A model generated the notes under the pieces. The model searched no databases. It saw nothing but the letters and a program-made list of their open reading frames with translations, and was not told the origin of the DNA. DNA of 64,000 nucleotides from Cheiracanthium punctorium (taxonomy: Eukaryota; Arthropoda; Arachnida; Araneae; Cheiracanthiidae), in NCBI GenBank assembly GCA_038373885.1, contig JAWZYV010013166.1, positions 1 through 64,000 of the forward strand, read 5' to 3'. Below, in pieces: positions 48,501 through 57,288 of this stretch (positions are counted from its first letter, which is position 1; the number at the start of each line of letters is the position of its first letter). The translations under genes were made by a program, and so were the position numbers.

Positions 48501-49449
48501 TGATTTTATTTTTGGTAATTTTACTAATGCTGTCTTTGGTTTTAGTGGCTTTTTTAACCTCTGAAACTTTTATTGTGCTGCAGGTTTTTTGATGAATGAA
48601 ATGGCAATAATAAAAACAGATAAACTATTGAAAATAATATTTTTGTGTGTATGCCATTTATATGTGCTAGAATGACAATGCAGTTAAGTTTATTCTTTTG
48701 CCAGTGAAATGTTATTTCCAGACAAATGTAAATGTTAACACTAAATTCTTCATAATTTTAATGATTTTGGTATTTACAAAACTGTATTTTCTTCAAGGAC
48801 TACATTCATTTCAGTTGTTCATTTCTCTTTTTTTTTTTCATATTTAGGTTTAAAAGATGAAGTTATGTCTGTTCTTCCTAACATAAAAAATTACATCAAA
48901 TACTTCTTCACGTGTGAGGAATGTGTACAGAATTTCCAGAAAATGGACCAGAACTCTGACAGAGATGCCAGCTCTTCTGCAAATGTTGTCTTGTGGCTTT
49001 GGGCTGCACATAATCGAGTCAATCACAGACTCTCTGGTGACATCACTGAAGATCCGCAGCACCCTAAAGTGCAGTTTCCATCCCCAAACATGTGCCCCAG
49101 CTGCAGGCTGAAAAATGAGAACTCTGATGATATCAAATGGGACGAAGTGCAGGTCTTGAGGTTTCTTCGGCATTTCTACGGAAAGCGAAATATCGTGACT
49201 TCTGATACTGACCTGCATGGCTCAAAAGAAAAGCACACAAGTGGAAATTCTTCCATGGTAATTTCCCTTCAAAATGTTTCCTTCTATGAGAAATGGAGTT
49301 TTCAGTGGTTTACCAATACTGATATTAGTTTGTGCGTGTCCCTGTACATAGTTTCTGCTCTTTTGCTGATTCTTATTTTTCTGCTTTTCCGGCAGCGGAG
49401 GAAAAGAAGGAGAAGCCAGCTTATTAAATATATTAATTTTTACCCTTAA
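16707..49449 (+). CDS. QSOX1: Quiescin sulfhydryl oxidase (QSOX1-type), ten-exon gene
   Basis: Joined exons 16707-16941, 17262-17362, 38704-38855, 43090-43186, 43957-44114, 44412-44534, 45114-45252, 47776-47889, 48031-48178 and 48848-49449 give 1869 nt, 622 residues plus TAA. Seen: hydrophobic signal peptide (about 1-23), thioredoxin CGHC at 60-63 after W59, cis-Pro in GFPT at 107-110, a second thioredoxin-like region lacking CxxC (about 163-288), a helical linker (about 289-385), and an Erv domain with C388/C400, W403/H407, CEEC 445-448, HNRVN 477-481 and CPSC 505-508. A membrane segment (about 582-603) is followed by RQRRKRRR. Known for the family: the FAD enzyme oxidises thiols to disulfides with O2 giving H2O2, in the Golgi or extracellularly; electrons pass from CGHC to CEEC to FAD. 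The link between the Erv domain and the anchor is short compared with vertebrate QSOX1. Start: first ATG before the signal peptide. All introns are GT-AG with consistent phases. Whether the symbol should be QSOX1 or QSOX2 needs a tree. Confidence 0.95.
17262..17362 (+). CDS. QSOX1: QSOX exon 2: end of first thioredoxin fold
   Basis: Residues 79-112. The acceptor is AG at 17260-17261, preceded by a long T tract (about 17224-17248) and a short AT-rich stretch; the donor is gtacac at 17363. The exon encodes the NCAD and GFPTIK segments of the thioredoxin fold; P109 is the expected cis-proline facing the CGHC pair. C91 and C100 match the positions of a conserved cysteine pair in the family. Intron 1 is only 320 bp. 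Confidence 0.93.
17600..17790 (-). mobile_element. tRNA-derived SINE, minus strand
   Basis: On the minus strand an A-box-like tagctaaatgg (17760-17770) and a B-box-like ggttctattc (17716-17725) flank a ggctacgaacc anticodon-arm-like sequence. Without a closing acceptor stem this is a SINE head, not a tRNA gene. Confidence 0.6.
18227..19688 (+). mobile_element. pogo/Tigger-type element, rearranged
   Basis: Starts TA-CAGTagagagccagaaatc and ends with a ggctctcgACTG-TA sequence, the inverse type, as in the intact copy at 24079-24731. The left end appears twice (18227 and, without terminus, about 19020) because foreign DNA beginning with a related end (CAGTagagcgccgaaaat at 18332) is inserted. 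The 19027-19590 open frame is AT-rich element interior, not a gene. Confidence 0.7.
18506..18598. repeat. TA/CA microsatellite
   Basis: Mixed tatata and cacaca runs. Confidence 0.85.
19819..20138. mobile_element. 320-bp hAT-type MITE with perfect 8-bp duplication
   Basis: Ends TAGAGTTGCCAGG and CCTGGCAACGCTA are inverted. Flanks tattcata at 19811-19818 and 20139-20146 match 8 of 8. Internal ccggaca motifs occur in both orientations. Confidence 0.92.
20169..21484. mobile_element. Foldback element with arms of about 430 bp
   Basis: 20169-20600 is the imperfect reverse complement of 21056-21484, starting ttgataatacctaatt and ending aattaggtattatcaa. The spacer (about 20601-21055) holds a minus-strand 94-codon frame that is hydrophobic but resembles nothing I know. 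A diverged single arm occurs at about 51690-52030. No target duplication was identified. Confidence 0.8.
21500..21840 (+). repeat. Dispersed repeat, inverted partner at 25430-25720
   Basis: Contains aataatttattgttatgac, tttccgtgcagccagc and gacagattgttt. The same motifs appear in the same order on the minus strand of 25430-25720. The partner lies inside the 5.65-kb transposon, so this block may be a shared insertion or a related element part. Confidence 0.65.
22144..22785. mobile_element. pogo/Tigger-type MITE, second subfamily
   Basis: Inverted ends CAGTagaagacccaaaatc and gattttgggtcttctACTG. The left flank is TA; the right flank is TG, probably a mutated TA. The sequence differs from the 24079 subfamily in the terminal 20 bp. 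Confidence 0.8.
24079..24731 (-). mobile_element. Intact pogo/Tigger-type MITE, 653 bp
   Basis: Ends CAGTtgagagccaaaaatcc and its inverse, flanked by TA at 24077-24078 and 24732-24733. The interior is the reverse complement of 19030-19640. Identification as pogo-like rests on CAGT...ACTG ends with TA duplication. Confidence 0.85.
24785..25063 (+). repeat. 80-bp minisatellite, first block (4 units)
   Basis: The unit core atatgctaacgctggccctt recurs at about 24791, 24872, 24955 and 25035 (spacing 80-83), followed in each unit by cgagaccca, aaacatcagtgggtccgg and a C/G-rich gggggccccc segment. The array resumes at 30726 and 32627 after two insertions. Confidence 0.9.
25874..26388 (+). mobile_element. 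Nested 515-bp element with CAGGGTGTCTACC ends
   Basis: CAGGGTGTCTACC at 25874-25886 and ggtagacaccctg ending at 26388. Flanks ggatg (25869-25873) and gaatg (26389-26393) match 4 of 5. It sits inside the 5.65-kb relative. Confidence 0.82.
26134..26268 (+). pseudogene. Transposase fragment in the nested element
   Basis: The frame reads GPYFHEQLVNSIRKCDYF then CFSIDETLN and ends at TAG. The order of a helix with a hydrophobic-Asp-Glu-Thr/Ser-Leu-Asn motif resembles a conserved block of some hAT-like transposases, where the Asp is in the catalytic region. This is a short remnant, with a stop immediately upstream in a related frame, so it is non-functional. The family assignment is inference from motif memory. 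Confidence 0.45.
26886..27026. mobile_element. Small MITE-like inverted repeat
   Basis: tgctgcaactagag (about 26891) and ctctagttgca (about 27015) are inverted, with cccgggac and gtcccg also paired inside. Confidence 0.5.
29431..30141. mobile_element. Foldback element with arms of about 290 bp
   Basis: 29431-29720 and 29846-30141 are close inverted copies (for example ggggttttgcc-type and tgatcgtggctttgg blocks occur on opposite strands), separated by about 125 bp of unique spacer. Open frames across the arms mirror each other and are not genes. Confidence 0.88.
30726..31065 (+). repeat. 80-bp minisatellite, second block
   Basis: Unit cores at about 30777, 30858, 30939 and 31018 (spacing 79-81). 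Two neighbouring units share the variant ccgtttgcgagactcc, suggesting recent local duplication. The block runs directly into the Copia remnant at 31066. Confidence 0.9.
31066..31578 (-). repeat. Copia 3' LTR, 513 bp
   Basis: On the minus strand it begins TGTTAGCCTAGTTGC and ends CTACCCAACA, the TG...CA form. It is preceded (31579-31598) by a purine run, the polypurine tract. Confidence 0.85.
32190..32570 (-). pseudogene. Copia pol, RNase H end (fragment)
   Basis: A 126-residue frame containing SLSTMEAEFVAM, LYVDNMATINFVK, RTKHIDVKLFFIRD and NLSDIFTKP. These are the standard C-terminal RNase H landmarks of Ty1/Copia polyproteins. The protease, integrase and reverse transcriptase parts are absent, so it cannot be autonomous. 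Confidence 0.93.
32627..32690 (+). repeat. 80-bp minisatellite, last diverged unit
   Basis: ggccatcgctatagggggcc and atatgcaaccggtggccctt continue the unit broken by the Copia insertion. Confidence 0.75.
32691..35275. other. No gene recognised
   Basis: AT-rich intronic DNA. An A tract lies at 32710-32735. Two gcatgcgc-containing phrases at about 32953 and 33064 are alike. No element ends could be paired. Confidence 0.5.
35280..37975. mobile_element. 2.7-kb element with long inverted repeats
   Basis: 35290-35650 and 37615-37965 are diverged reverse complements (shared phrases include atctttatctcctgaggtc, gaaaaatatgacttcttta, gagcttgaaatct). The outer edges tacattgggatggatcg and, inverted, tgtaggttaggggtggat suggest the termini. 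The interior (35700-37600) has coding-like stretches on the minus strand but many stops; I could not name a transposase. Confidence 0.7.
38303..38588 (+). mobile_element. tRNA-derived SINE with perfect 13-bp duplication
   Basis: Flanks aatacttattttg at 38290-38302 and 38589-38601 are identical. The head has an A box tagcccagtgg (38314-38324) and a B box ggttcggtacc (38358-38368) with a cgt anticodon-like loop (ctcgtaa), so a tRNA-Thr-like ancestor is plausible. It ends in (aaat)n. It lies just upstream of QSOX exon 3. Confidence 0.9.
38704..38855 (+). CDS. QSOX1: QSOX exon 3: linker between thioredoxin domains
   Basis: Residues 113-162 plus two bases. It begins in phase 0 directly after cag at 38701-38703 and ends before gtaagc. 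The peptide begins MFKPYVNET and ends WPELRPLE, which fits the region that follows the cis-Pro strand and leads into the second thioredoxin-like domain. It lies 21.3 kb downstream of exon 2; no missing exon is needed to keep the frame or the family alignment. Confidence 0.93.
40111..40238 (+). repeat. Perfect 64-bp tandem duplication
   Basis: tgatgcttacactatttttc starts at 40111 and again at 40175. Both units run through aacaatgtcttctttat without a difference that I can see, which suggests a recent event. Confidence 0.92.
40520..42705 (-). pseudogene. mariner transposase pseudogene
   Basis: N-terminal part: ELTCVEQRAYIKIVVLQGRN then VEALRNNAPLY, the first helix-turn-helix region. After the insertion: GRVSTSDEQRSGRP, a WxxLELEKASGIEKRTIHRIL region, and a DxxPxxVKLM-like strand. 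Near the end: ILHDNARPHKAE, which carries the second catalytic Asp, then HPPYSTDILPCDFDLIRKIK, which carries the third. In-frame stops and at least one shift (near 40860, between the DNARPH segment and upstream DKSL) mean it is dead. Confidence 0.88.
41449..42556. mobile_element. Unidentified 1.1-kb insertion within the mariner
   Basis: Defined by where the transposase reading stops matching on either side. Candidate flanks are caggtgg-like and caggtag-like on the minus strand. The ends start tgtc in both directions, too short to classify. Confidence 0.5.
43090..43186 (+). CDS. QSOX1: QSOX exon 4: start of second thioredoxin-like domain
   Basis: Completes codon 163 and runs to residue 195. 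Acceptor tttttag, donor gtaagt. The peptide has the LILFIEHPGSSLGKK strand-loop typical of the redox-inactive Trx2 domain. Confidence 0.93.
43957..44114 (+). CDS. QSOX1: QSOX exon 5: Trx2 continued
   Basis: Residues 196-247 plus two bases, between attttag and gtaaac. It contains VIMDLSFQSSVVVRRVL, a recognisable QSOX Trx2 strand-helix segment. There is no CxxC, as expected for this domain. Confidence 0.93.
44412..44534 (+). CDS. QSOX1: QSOX exon 6: Trx2 to linker
   Basis: Residues 248-288 plus two bases. The upstream acceptor is tttatag. Two GT dinucleotides overlap at the 3' end; the downstream one (gtgaga at 44535) is chosen because it restores the frame into exon 7 and fits the donor consensus better. 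Reading through this donor meets TGA at once, so intron retention would truncate the protein before the Erv domain. Confidence 0.9.
45114..45252 (+). CDS. QSOX1: QSOX exon 7: helical linker
   Basis: Completes codon 289 and runs to residue 335. Acceptor atatag, donor gtaagt. The peptide HMTDLDNALRYLL followed by DRLDALKAFILTL corresponds to the helix-rich region that packs against the Erv domain in QSOX proteins. Confidence 0.94.
46733..47700 (+). mobile_element. Second mariner relic
   Basis: Starts ttgggttgttcagaaagtaa, the terminal sequence style of the cecropia/Hsmar-like mariners. A degraded transposase segment at about 47485-47660 reads FRNFDLAILVLKTHYI and onward, the region between the two N-terminal DNA-binding folds. 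Stops and a missing right end show that it is dead. It differs clearly in terminal sequence from the mariner in intron 3. Confidence 0.7.
47018..47446. mobile_element. hAT-type MITE nested in the mariner relic
   Basis: Both ends carry TAGGGCCCTA, followed inward by taaaat(a)...cgga-type inverted sequence. Flanks ctaatgtg and ccaatgtg match 7 of 8. Removing the element rejoins mariner sequence around taatgtgtatgg. Confidence 0.8.
47776..47889 (+). CDS. QSOX1: QSOX exon 8: helical linker
   Basis: Residues 336-373, phase 0 at both ends, acceptor tttag, donor gtaagt. It starts YFPGKTP, a conserved entry into the helix-rich region, and includes the amphipathic LNDWVLEQKN helix. It lies just downstream of a broken mariner in intron 7. 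Confidence 0.94.
48031..48178 (+). CDS. QSOX1: QSOX exon 9: Erv domain, first half
   Basis: Residues 374-422 plus one base. It carries [21 protein letters not shown]: C388 and C400 form the structural disulfide, and W403 and H407 are FAD-contacting positions in the Erv fold. Acceptor attttag, donor gtatgt. Confidence 0.96.
48848..49449 (+). CDS. QSOX1: QSOX exon 10: Erv active site, membrane anchor, stop
   Basis: Residues 423-622 and TAA. CEEC at 445-448 is the FAD-proximal active site, HNRVN at 477-481 is the FAD-binding motif, and CPSC at 505-508 is the second Erv pair. After a poorly conserved stretch (about 540-575) comes DISLCVSLY and a hydrophobic segment to about residue 603, then RQRRKRRRSQLIK as a cytosolic stop-transfer tail. 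This keeps the type I membrane layout of long QSOX isoforms. Confidence 0.96.
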
Positions 49450-50700
49450 TTTATTTTAAATTGCAACAATACTGTCCAAAGTTTTATTATTAAATACTTT
49501 GTGCCAATGTATAGTGATATCTTTAAATTATTCCGCTGTAATAACTACCATCCTTCTGTAGAAGAACTACATCCAAAAGCTTATGATTCAAGGGTTTTAA
49601 GGACATTTTAAACTTTTGTTTTTATTTTCATGTACCCTTTTTTAAACTACTCTTACTTCATACTCGAATGTACTCGACTACATACAGATTTTACTGTAAG
49701 TAGTCGAGTTTTCATTTTATAGTAAAATTCTTATCATTTCACTAAAATATATTATATGTATTAAGCAAACTTTTGTATGCATACATGTATGAACATTCTA
49801 GTCCCTAAAAATATTTTTTTTTTTTTTTGCCCTTTTTTAACATAAATTTTTTTTAAAGAACGTTATAATTCTAAATAAAATTTTAGTTTGTTTAATTCTT
49901 TTAATTCTTCTGGTTTAAAGCAAATTAAATAAAAAAGCTTACTATTTGCAGGTTAAAAAACAGCTACATTTTTGTCATGTACTTCTCTCTTCAGTAAATT
50001 AAAGTATTTGAAGATTGTTTTTATAAATAGCTAATTATTCTTTAAATTAACTCAGTTAAATTAAAAAAAAAATCTCTCAGCAGTTTAATGACTAAATTTA
50101 GCTTCTTCATTATAAAGAATATTATATCCTTCATATAAAATTAGTTTTGAGCAAGGTTATTTGAAAAAAAAAATGTTACTGATAAAGATTTTACTTTTAA
50201 TTCAATATTTAAAAAGGTTTTACAAAGTTAAATTGAATAGAAAATTTCTATACTTTTATTTTCGTAATATTTATTAATTTATGTGTCAACTTTGTAAACT
50301 GACAATGTTTTGTGTGTTCTAAACAGTGTTCATCTGTATTAATTTATTTTAAGATGAATCCCAAAATTTATTTAAATTATTAATACATTTCTTTAAAAAT
50401 ATGAATTATGATAAAAGCAAGGTTATGAATATTTAATTGTTTATATAATTATGTATTTCCGTTTACTTACTTAAAGTTGCTCCAATGAAATATTTTTTTC
50501 TATTTTTATATGTAAACTTAAAAGTTTTCTGCTGTTTTATTTATTTTTGAGGGAGGGAATATTTTGTCAGTTTGTTTTATTTCTAACTTCTCTGTAATTT
50601 GATAGTGCTGCTGCAAAATGATGAAAGTGTCATTTTAATAAAATTTCGGAATATAGCCCAGGAAAAAAAAAATTCTAAATGTTTGAGAGAAGCTCGGAAT
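49450..50700 (+). other. Probable QSOX 3' UTR, extent uncertain
   Basis: AT-rich non-coding DNA directly after the QSOX stop. Candidate polyadenylation hexamers AATAAA occur near 49874 and 49926, with further ones downstream. The real cleavage site cannot be chosen from sequence alone. Confidence 0.4.
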
Positions 50701-51689
50701 TTTAGAAATTCCCAAGTTAAATAAAAAATTGTTTCAATAAATAATGACCTGTGTACTGTAATAATTTGTTCCTATTTATTCTACCCTTCTCCTGAAATGA
50801 ATTAGTAAAAAACATGTTTGAGTCATATTAGTATATGTGAATTTTAAAATTTGCAAAGTAACTTCTTAATTTTATTTATTTAAAAAGTTAATTAATTAAA
50901 GCAATTGAGTTGCTTTTCTCTAAATGACTCACTGTAACTCAACAAATTAAATATCTGCCATGTATGTTATGTAGTTTGAGTAGAGGTAGTATGGTAGCAT
51001 TCTTTGAGATCGAAATTATTCAAAATAGGATGAAGTGGATAAGCCTAATTACATCTGGCATAGTTTGGCTTTAAGTAATTTTCATCTTGTAGGTATAACT
51101 AAGTTTTTTTTTTTTTTTTTTTTCTTTTGTGGTATCAATTTTTATGACCTAATAGGCGCATAGTTCAGATCCAGATTTAAAAAAAAATTTTTGAGCAGGT
51201 TTTTCACCCCTAACTCAACAATTTTCTCAGCATGCGAACATTTATTTTGCCATTAAAATGTATGATTTCCTCCTTTAGCTTGTTTAGATATTTCTTCATT
51301 CATAAAGCTGCCTACATAATTACACTCATCCACTTTTAACTTACATATTTGAGTTATGTAGCCTTTGTTTATACAAAAAAAATTGCATTTGTGAAAAATG
51401 AAGCCTCATATCTTGAATACTTTAGTGTTGTTTATATTGGCCATGTAAAATATGCCCCAATATTATGTATCAAAACATATCAATTTGTGATAGAATCTCT
51501 TTTATGTAAATAGTGGAAATTGTTTTTGTTCCATATACAATCCTGCACTATTAGACCTATTAACTTAAAAGTTTGTGCAGATACGCCAAAATGTGTAAGG
51601 GAAAAAAAGCAACATTAAAAATCTCAAAACATATTGATCTATTAGTTACAAAATGAGGATACCTCTTTCCTCTGAAATATACTTTGGCC
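50701..51689. other. No gene recognised
   Basis: AT-rich DNA with a 20-nt-scale T tract at 51103-51123. Confidence 0.6.
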
Positions 51690-52530
51690 ACCGTCCACGG
51701 CCTTCATCAGTTGTTTTTTTTTTTTCCTGAATGGTGTTGATGCCAATCTTTGCCTCCTCTCTCCTCCACGTCAAAACTGCCACTTGGTTATGTCATCCGA
51801 GATTCCATTTATTCCTGCTTGCGTCATATCGTTGATGCTGCCCTCTGTTGTATAAATTTCCATTGATTGTCAAAGATACGCATAAGATTTATTATTGAAA
51901 TTTGCTATTTTAGCAGTTTCCTTTAAGTATTGTAATGGGTTCATTTAGTGCCAAACAGGATAAAGCTGTGCTCTCTTAATTAAATTTAATATCATTAATG
52001 TGTTTGTGTCTACGTTCCTTTATTTTTTGTTTGGTCACTTTGGTGCTTAAAAATTTGCAGAGATATTTAAAAAATTAAGGGACTTTAAAAAACCTAATAA
52101 ATAGCGTATTCCCAAAGATTTAAATTTTTTTATTTTATTTCTTTAAAAGAAGTCTGACATTCTTTGGCCCATTGGGACAGAATTTTTTGCAGATATAAGA
52201 AAAAAAAAATTGATGTGGACACCACATGACTTATTGTGCATCTATTAAATTATATAAACTTTCGATGCACTTCATTCATACTCACTTTGAAATTGAGGTA
52301 AGAGTTTGGTATAAAGTAAACATAAGAGATGCCCACCAAAATGGGTTCAGTTTTGGAAATTTATTTTTGGAATCAAATTTGGCAGTATTTCACCATGTCA
52401 ATTGCTATCAAAAAAGGAAAATGCACAACTAGATGTTACAGCAGTCCTAAATATAAAATTTCAACATTCTATGACTAATTGTTTTTGAGCTATATGATAA
52501 ACATATATGCACAGGCATCACTCCAGTACT
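51690..52530. repeat. Diverged repeat copies
   Basis: 51690-52030 resembles one arm of the foldback at 20169-21484 (shared gttgatgctgccctctgt and ttaaatttaatatcattaat). 52330-52510 resembles, on the minus strand, the 173-bp repeat at 2916-3435 (shared cacaactagatgttacagca and attctatgac motifs). Confidence 0.65.
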
Positions 52531-52869
52531 AATCAAAATGGATTCATGGTCTGTCAAATGTACATCCATAATAAGTACATACATAAATGCATCTTGTCTT
52601 GAGGTGTCATACTGAGACTTGCCTAATAAATTTAGAAATGGTTAAAATTCATCTTTCCACATGCAGATAATTGCCTGTAATCCCACAACAACAATATCCT
52701 TTAAAATCTTAACTATGGCAATTTTTCATGATTACAATCCTTTTTTTTTACTTTGTTCAAGAAAGTAATTATTGAAAAAATATTATTTATCTAAAAAGTT
52801 CATTTGGGATTTTCAGTAATTTTTCACTTTATAATAATATTTGCAATTTAGGAGGAAGAAAAAATGATC

Positions 52870-52905
<36 letters not shown>

Positions 52906-55900
52906 CTATTCTGCATACTCATTCAAAATAGACAAAACATGCACTTTTCAAATTTAAATTACAAAACATTAAAATAAATTGCAAGTCTTTTTTGCATTTT
53001 TATATGTGATGTTACTGAAGTCTTGTATCTTCCACTTACTTGCATTGTTACATTTAAATTTGTAAAACAATTCCTGAATATACCTTACATTTTATAGTTA
53101 TCATGTTGATGTATTTTAATTACTGTTGCTGTATGATTTTCTGTTTCTCTCCCTCATTTTCAGTCTTAATTGATCGATTTAAATATTTTCATTGAATTTT
53201 GGAGTTCTTTTAAATTCATCTACAATTTTATAAATTTGTAAGAAGATTTTATCAATGCATTATTTTGCAGTGTATTTTCTAAGGTTTTACATCTGTGGAA
53301 TTTGGTATTTTGTTACTTATTATTTTTTTTAATCTATCAAATCTTGACTATATATTGAATGTAAATAATTTTATCCAGTTATTATCTATGCTCATTAACC
53401 TATTTATGAATAACATTTAAGAATTTCAGTGCTACAGAGCATACAACTAACTGGATTGTGATAAAGGATAATTTATATTTAATATGCTTAGTGTTTATTT
53501 TCAACCACATAAATAAATTTAAAAGTTTTTTTTTTGGGGGGGGGTGGAGAGGGGTAGATTTAAACCTAATATTTTAAAGTAATTATAATTTTTTATCAAG
53601 TACTATGAAATTAAACATGCATATTTAAATTATATTATTTTCATTTACTTTTAATACTTACGCAAAGTTTTTTTTTCCTTCTTGTGTTTAATCTTTTAAA
53701 AATGAAGTTGTATGTTTTATCAAATTAAATTATCCAGAACATAATTCTATGCACCCAGGCACATTTTAAAGTATCTTTAAAATGATTAATTAAATATGTA
53801 ATAATCATTAATTAAAAAGTATATTTCAAAACTTGGATGAAGTTTTGAAAGCATAAATCTACATTTGTCAGTTAGAGAATTAAGAGTAATCCAGCTTACT
53901 ACTATGTATGTATGTTATTGAAATTATTATTTTAGTATCCCAGATACTGTGATACAATTATAAAAGTTGTTTCTCTATATATTATACATAAATGTTTGTG
54001 GACAGTTTTGGTTATTTATTATCATGTAATTATATATATTAATTACCAATGTATTATCAAAACATCGTGCTGTTTATTTGTATATATATTTGTGTATAAC
54101 AATCTGTTTTGAATAACTATTGTTACCTATGATGCCTGAACTATTGTTTGTTACATTTTCAGTTATTACAGCATGAGATTACATATTCTATTTTTTTTTT
54201 AAGATTTTATTTCTGAAGTGTTGAATTTTTATTCCTTTTACCCCTTCGCACAATCTTATACCATTTTTATGCAATGCTCAAAAATAAATCTACAAGTTTT
54301 TGTTTATAAGCATAATATATACATGATTTTTGATGCATTATATTTTGTAGAACAAAAGATTCAGTCAAAATATAAAGACTAAAAATTCAGACCTATTCCC
54401 AGATGCAGACACCAGATCACTATCTGCCAGTTTGATAATATAAGTAGCAAGCATGATATGCACACGCATTAACAGAAGGCTTAGATGATGCTCAACAGTT
54501 AAAAAGACATTCATATTGATGGCAAAATTCCCCCCCCCCCCTCAACACCAGATAGTACAATAGTTTGCACATGCTTAAGAACAAGTTAATGTTGGTTGAA
54601 TGTTTTTCGCCTGAGATAGCAATATTTTCAAGTTATTTTCTCAGAATTGGGTGTTTGCATTTGGGTCTTATTATTTTAAGTGTATTCAACTAGAAAAACT
54701 ATTTTCAATTTTTTTTATTTATGTTTAGTGTTTAATCATTTCATTTTTCTTTTTGTACACATTCTAATTGTGTATTTCAAGTTATTTTTAATTATAACTT
54801 GCTATTAAAGGTTTGTCTTTTTTTATATAATAACATGTCAGTTGTTCAGTTTTGCTTTAATAATGAGACATATCAGACTTTATGTTTTATTGGTTTTATA
54901 AATTAATGGTTTTCATATTTTTAAAAAATATATTTAGCAATAAAATGATTTCTATTTAATTGTTACTCTGGACAGTTTGTGAATATTTTAGTAAAACCTT
55001 GTTATCTCAGTGCTATAAAATAATGAAAATAGTTGTGTAACCAAAATTGGCATCAAAACAAAAACATTTGTGAAGAAAATATAGATTAGGCATATAAATT
55101 AATAATGCAAAAAGAGTTATTACATTGTTTATATTTTGTAAATCAGGAGAAAAAATATTCTGTTGTAATTCACTTGTGAATCTAATATTTTTCACATATG
55201 GAAAAAAAAAAAAAGTTTAATTACATATTTTAAACCTGTATTACAATATGCTGGTTTAAGTTCAGAGAGCAAATAATACTAAAAGCAAAATATGTTTTAT
55301 ATAGAAATAAATTTATTTTTGCATATTTAAGTAGTCATCATATCATGAAAACATGTTTAAATATATATATACAGTGGCAGCTAATCATTTGGGGCCAGAT
55401 GAGCCTAACCCTCCTTATAATTCAAAAGCCTTATCTATTATATGGCATAATTATTTTAATAACTTTCTTGTATTAAAAAAAGTATGAGTTTTATACTTTT
55501 TTAAAGTTGTCAGAAAATAGCCAGACCCCCCCCCCCCCCATATATCACATTTCAAGCATACATGGGTTAAAGTTTGGCTTTTTTATCCGTAGATCAAGGT
55601 AATGTATTTAGCACAAAAGTTAGGTAGTTTACTTGGCTTCAAACTGGCTTACTTGGCACAATCTTTGAGGCCGGCCCCAGAATGGTGTTCTTCACTACAG
55701 GAGAGCGGATTCTGCCAATACCATATTTATTAGCAAAATTAACTCCCTCAGTAAGGAATTATTTTCATTCAAACGATCTTTCTTGTTAGATATTTTACTG
55801 TATAATAAATGTACATATTAATTAATAGTCTATTTTTCTAATTTAGAGTTCAGTTCAGTATGTAAATGTACTTTATTTTAATAATAATGATTTTAAAATT

Positions 55901-56478
55901 ATGAATGAACAGCTGTAATGAATATAAAAATTAAGGAAAAGTTAGATGTGTTGAGAAAATGTTTTTTGTGGTTAAAATGGTAGAATAACTTTTCTAAGAC
56001 TACCATTGTTAAATTATAAGATAGGCAAAATTTGTCTAATGCATTTGATAATCACTTCCCATTTGAAAAAAATCAAATTCCCTGTGTGCACGAGGAAGAA
56101 AAAGTTCTCTATGTACATACATTTTTTTAGAATTTGAGTTCACAATTATTTTATTTAATTAATTTATTTATTTATGTTTTGGAGTCCCATCACAAATAAG
56201 TCATGAACTGCCGCTGTATGTATATATATACTTATGTTTGACTTAAAAAAAAAAAAAAAAATTAGTTATGCAGTATTTAAACTTTAGAATTAATGCCATT
56301 CTTAAGGTTAGTAAAGCATTTCGCTGCAGGGGGAGGGGTCAGATGTCCCTTGCTGTATTTCTTATGTTAAGTTATTGAAAATTTTTTATTTTGGTTTTAA
56401 ATGAAAGTTCTAGTCCCCCCCCCTCCTCTTTTTTCTACATAGATTGTTTGCAGAAAATAGTATATGTTTTTAAAAGTA
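52531..56478. other. No gene recognised; AT-rich with homopolymers
   Basis: T tract of about 30 at 52870-52900; G or C runs near 53536, 54531 and 55527. Open frames here are short and low complexity. No paired element ends were seen. Confidence 0.6.
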
Positions 56479-57288
56479 CAGGGTGGCCATAATTAAACTG
56501 CAAGTGTTCAAGGGGTGCTGGAGAGAAACCTACTGAGAATATTCCAGTGAAGTTTGGTATCTACACGTTTCAGAACATGTGCAAGTCTAATATGCATAAA
56601 AAAAAAAATAAATAATAAAAATCGTCATTTTCCCCCGATAGATGGCGCTGTACCGGAATTTGGCAGCTCACCGGTGAAATTTGAAATTGAAAGCTCACCG
56701 GTGGCATATACAACTTCCAAAACCGATAGACAGAGCATAGTGACATTCTAAGAGGCATATAAAACATCATTTACAGTTTATCAAAATTCCATACAATTCG
56801 CTTCAGTAATTAAATTTTTACTGTAACATGTAATCAAAAATTAAATTAAGATCACAAATTAAACAATTCATAAAGATGCTTTGGAAAACAATTAAGCCAT
56901 TATTTATTCTCATTGACACTCATCGGACCTCTTCTTAATTGTTTCATACGCCAGTATTCTTTAAGAGTTGCTAAATAATTGCTACCATTCTGATAGAATA
57001 TCTTCACTAACAATGCACGCTCCTTCTTATTCAGAGTCATGATTGACCATTACTCAATGTGGTGTTGTTTTTACACTGTTCGATGGGCTTAAAATTTGCA
57101 TATATGACGTCCATAAGTATTGAAACACGATATAGCGCCATCTATCGGGTGAAAAATGGCAATTTTTTATTTCATATTTGACTTGCGCATGTTCTGAAGC
57201 ATGTAGATACCAAGTTTCACTGAAATATTCCTAGTAGTTTTCTCTCCAGCACCCCTTGAACACTTGCAGTTTAATTATGGCCACCCTG
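56479..57288 (-). mobile_element. Tc1/mariner-type element with 175-bp inverted repeats
   Basis: Starts CAGGGTGGCCATAATTAAAC and ends with its inverse; TA flanks at 56477-56478 and 57289-57290. The arms (about 56479-56655 and 57115-57288) match with scattered changes, and both end inside at gatagatggcgct. A transposase N-terminal fragment lies between them. Confidence 0.9.
56909..57040 (-). pseudogene. Transposase N-terminal fragment
   Basis: From ATG at 57040 on the minus strand the frame reads MTLNKKERALLVKIFYQNG, then YLATLKEYWRMKQLRRGP. This is the pattern of a helix-turn-helix N-terminus found in Tc1/mariner-related transposases (DUF4817-like, by memory of the family). No catalytic part follows, so the copy is non-autonomous. 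Confidence 0.65.
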
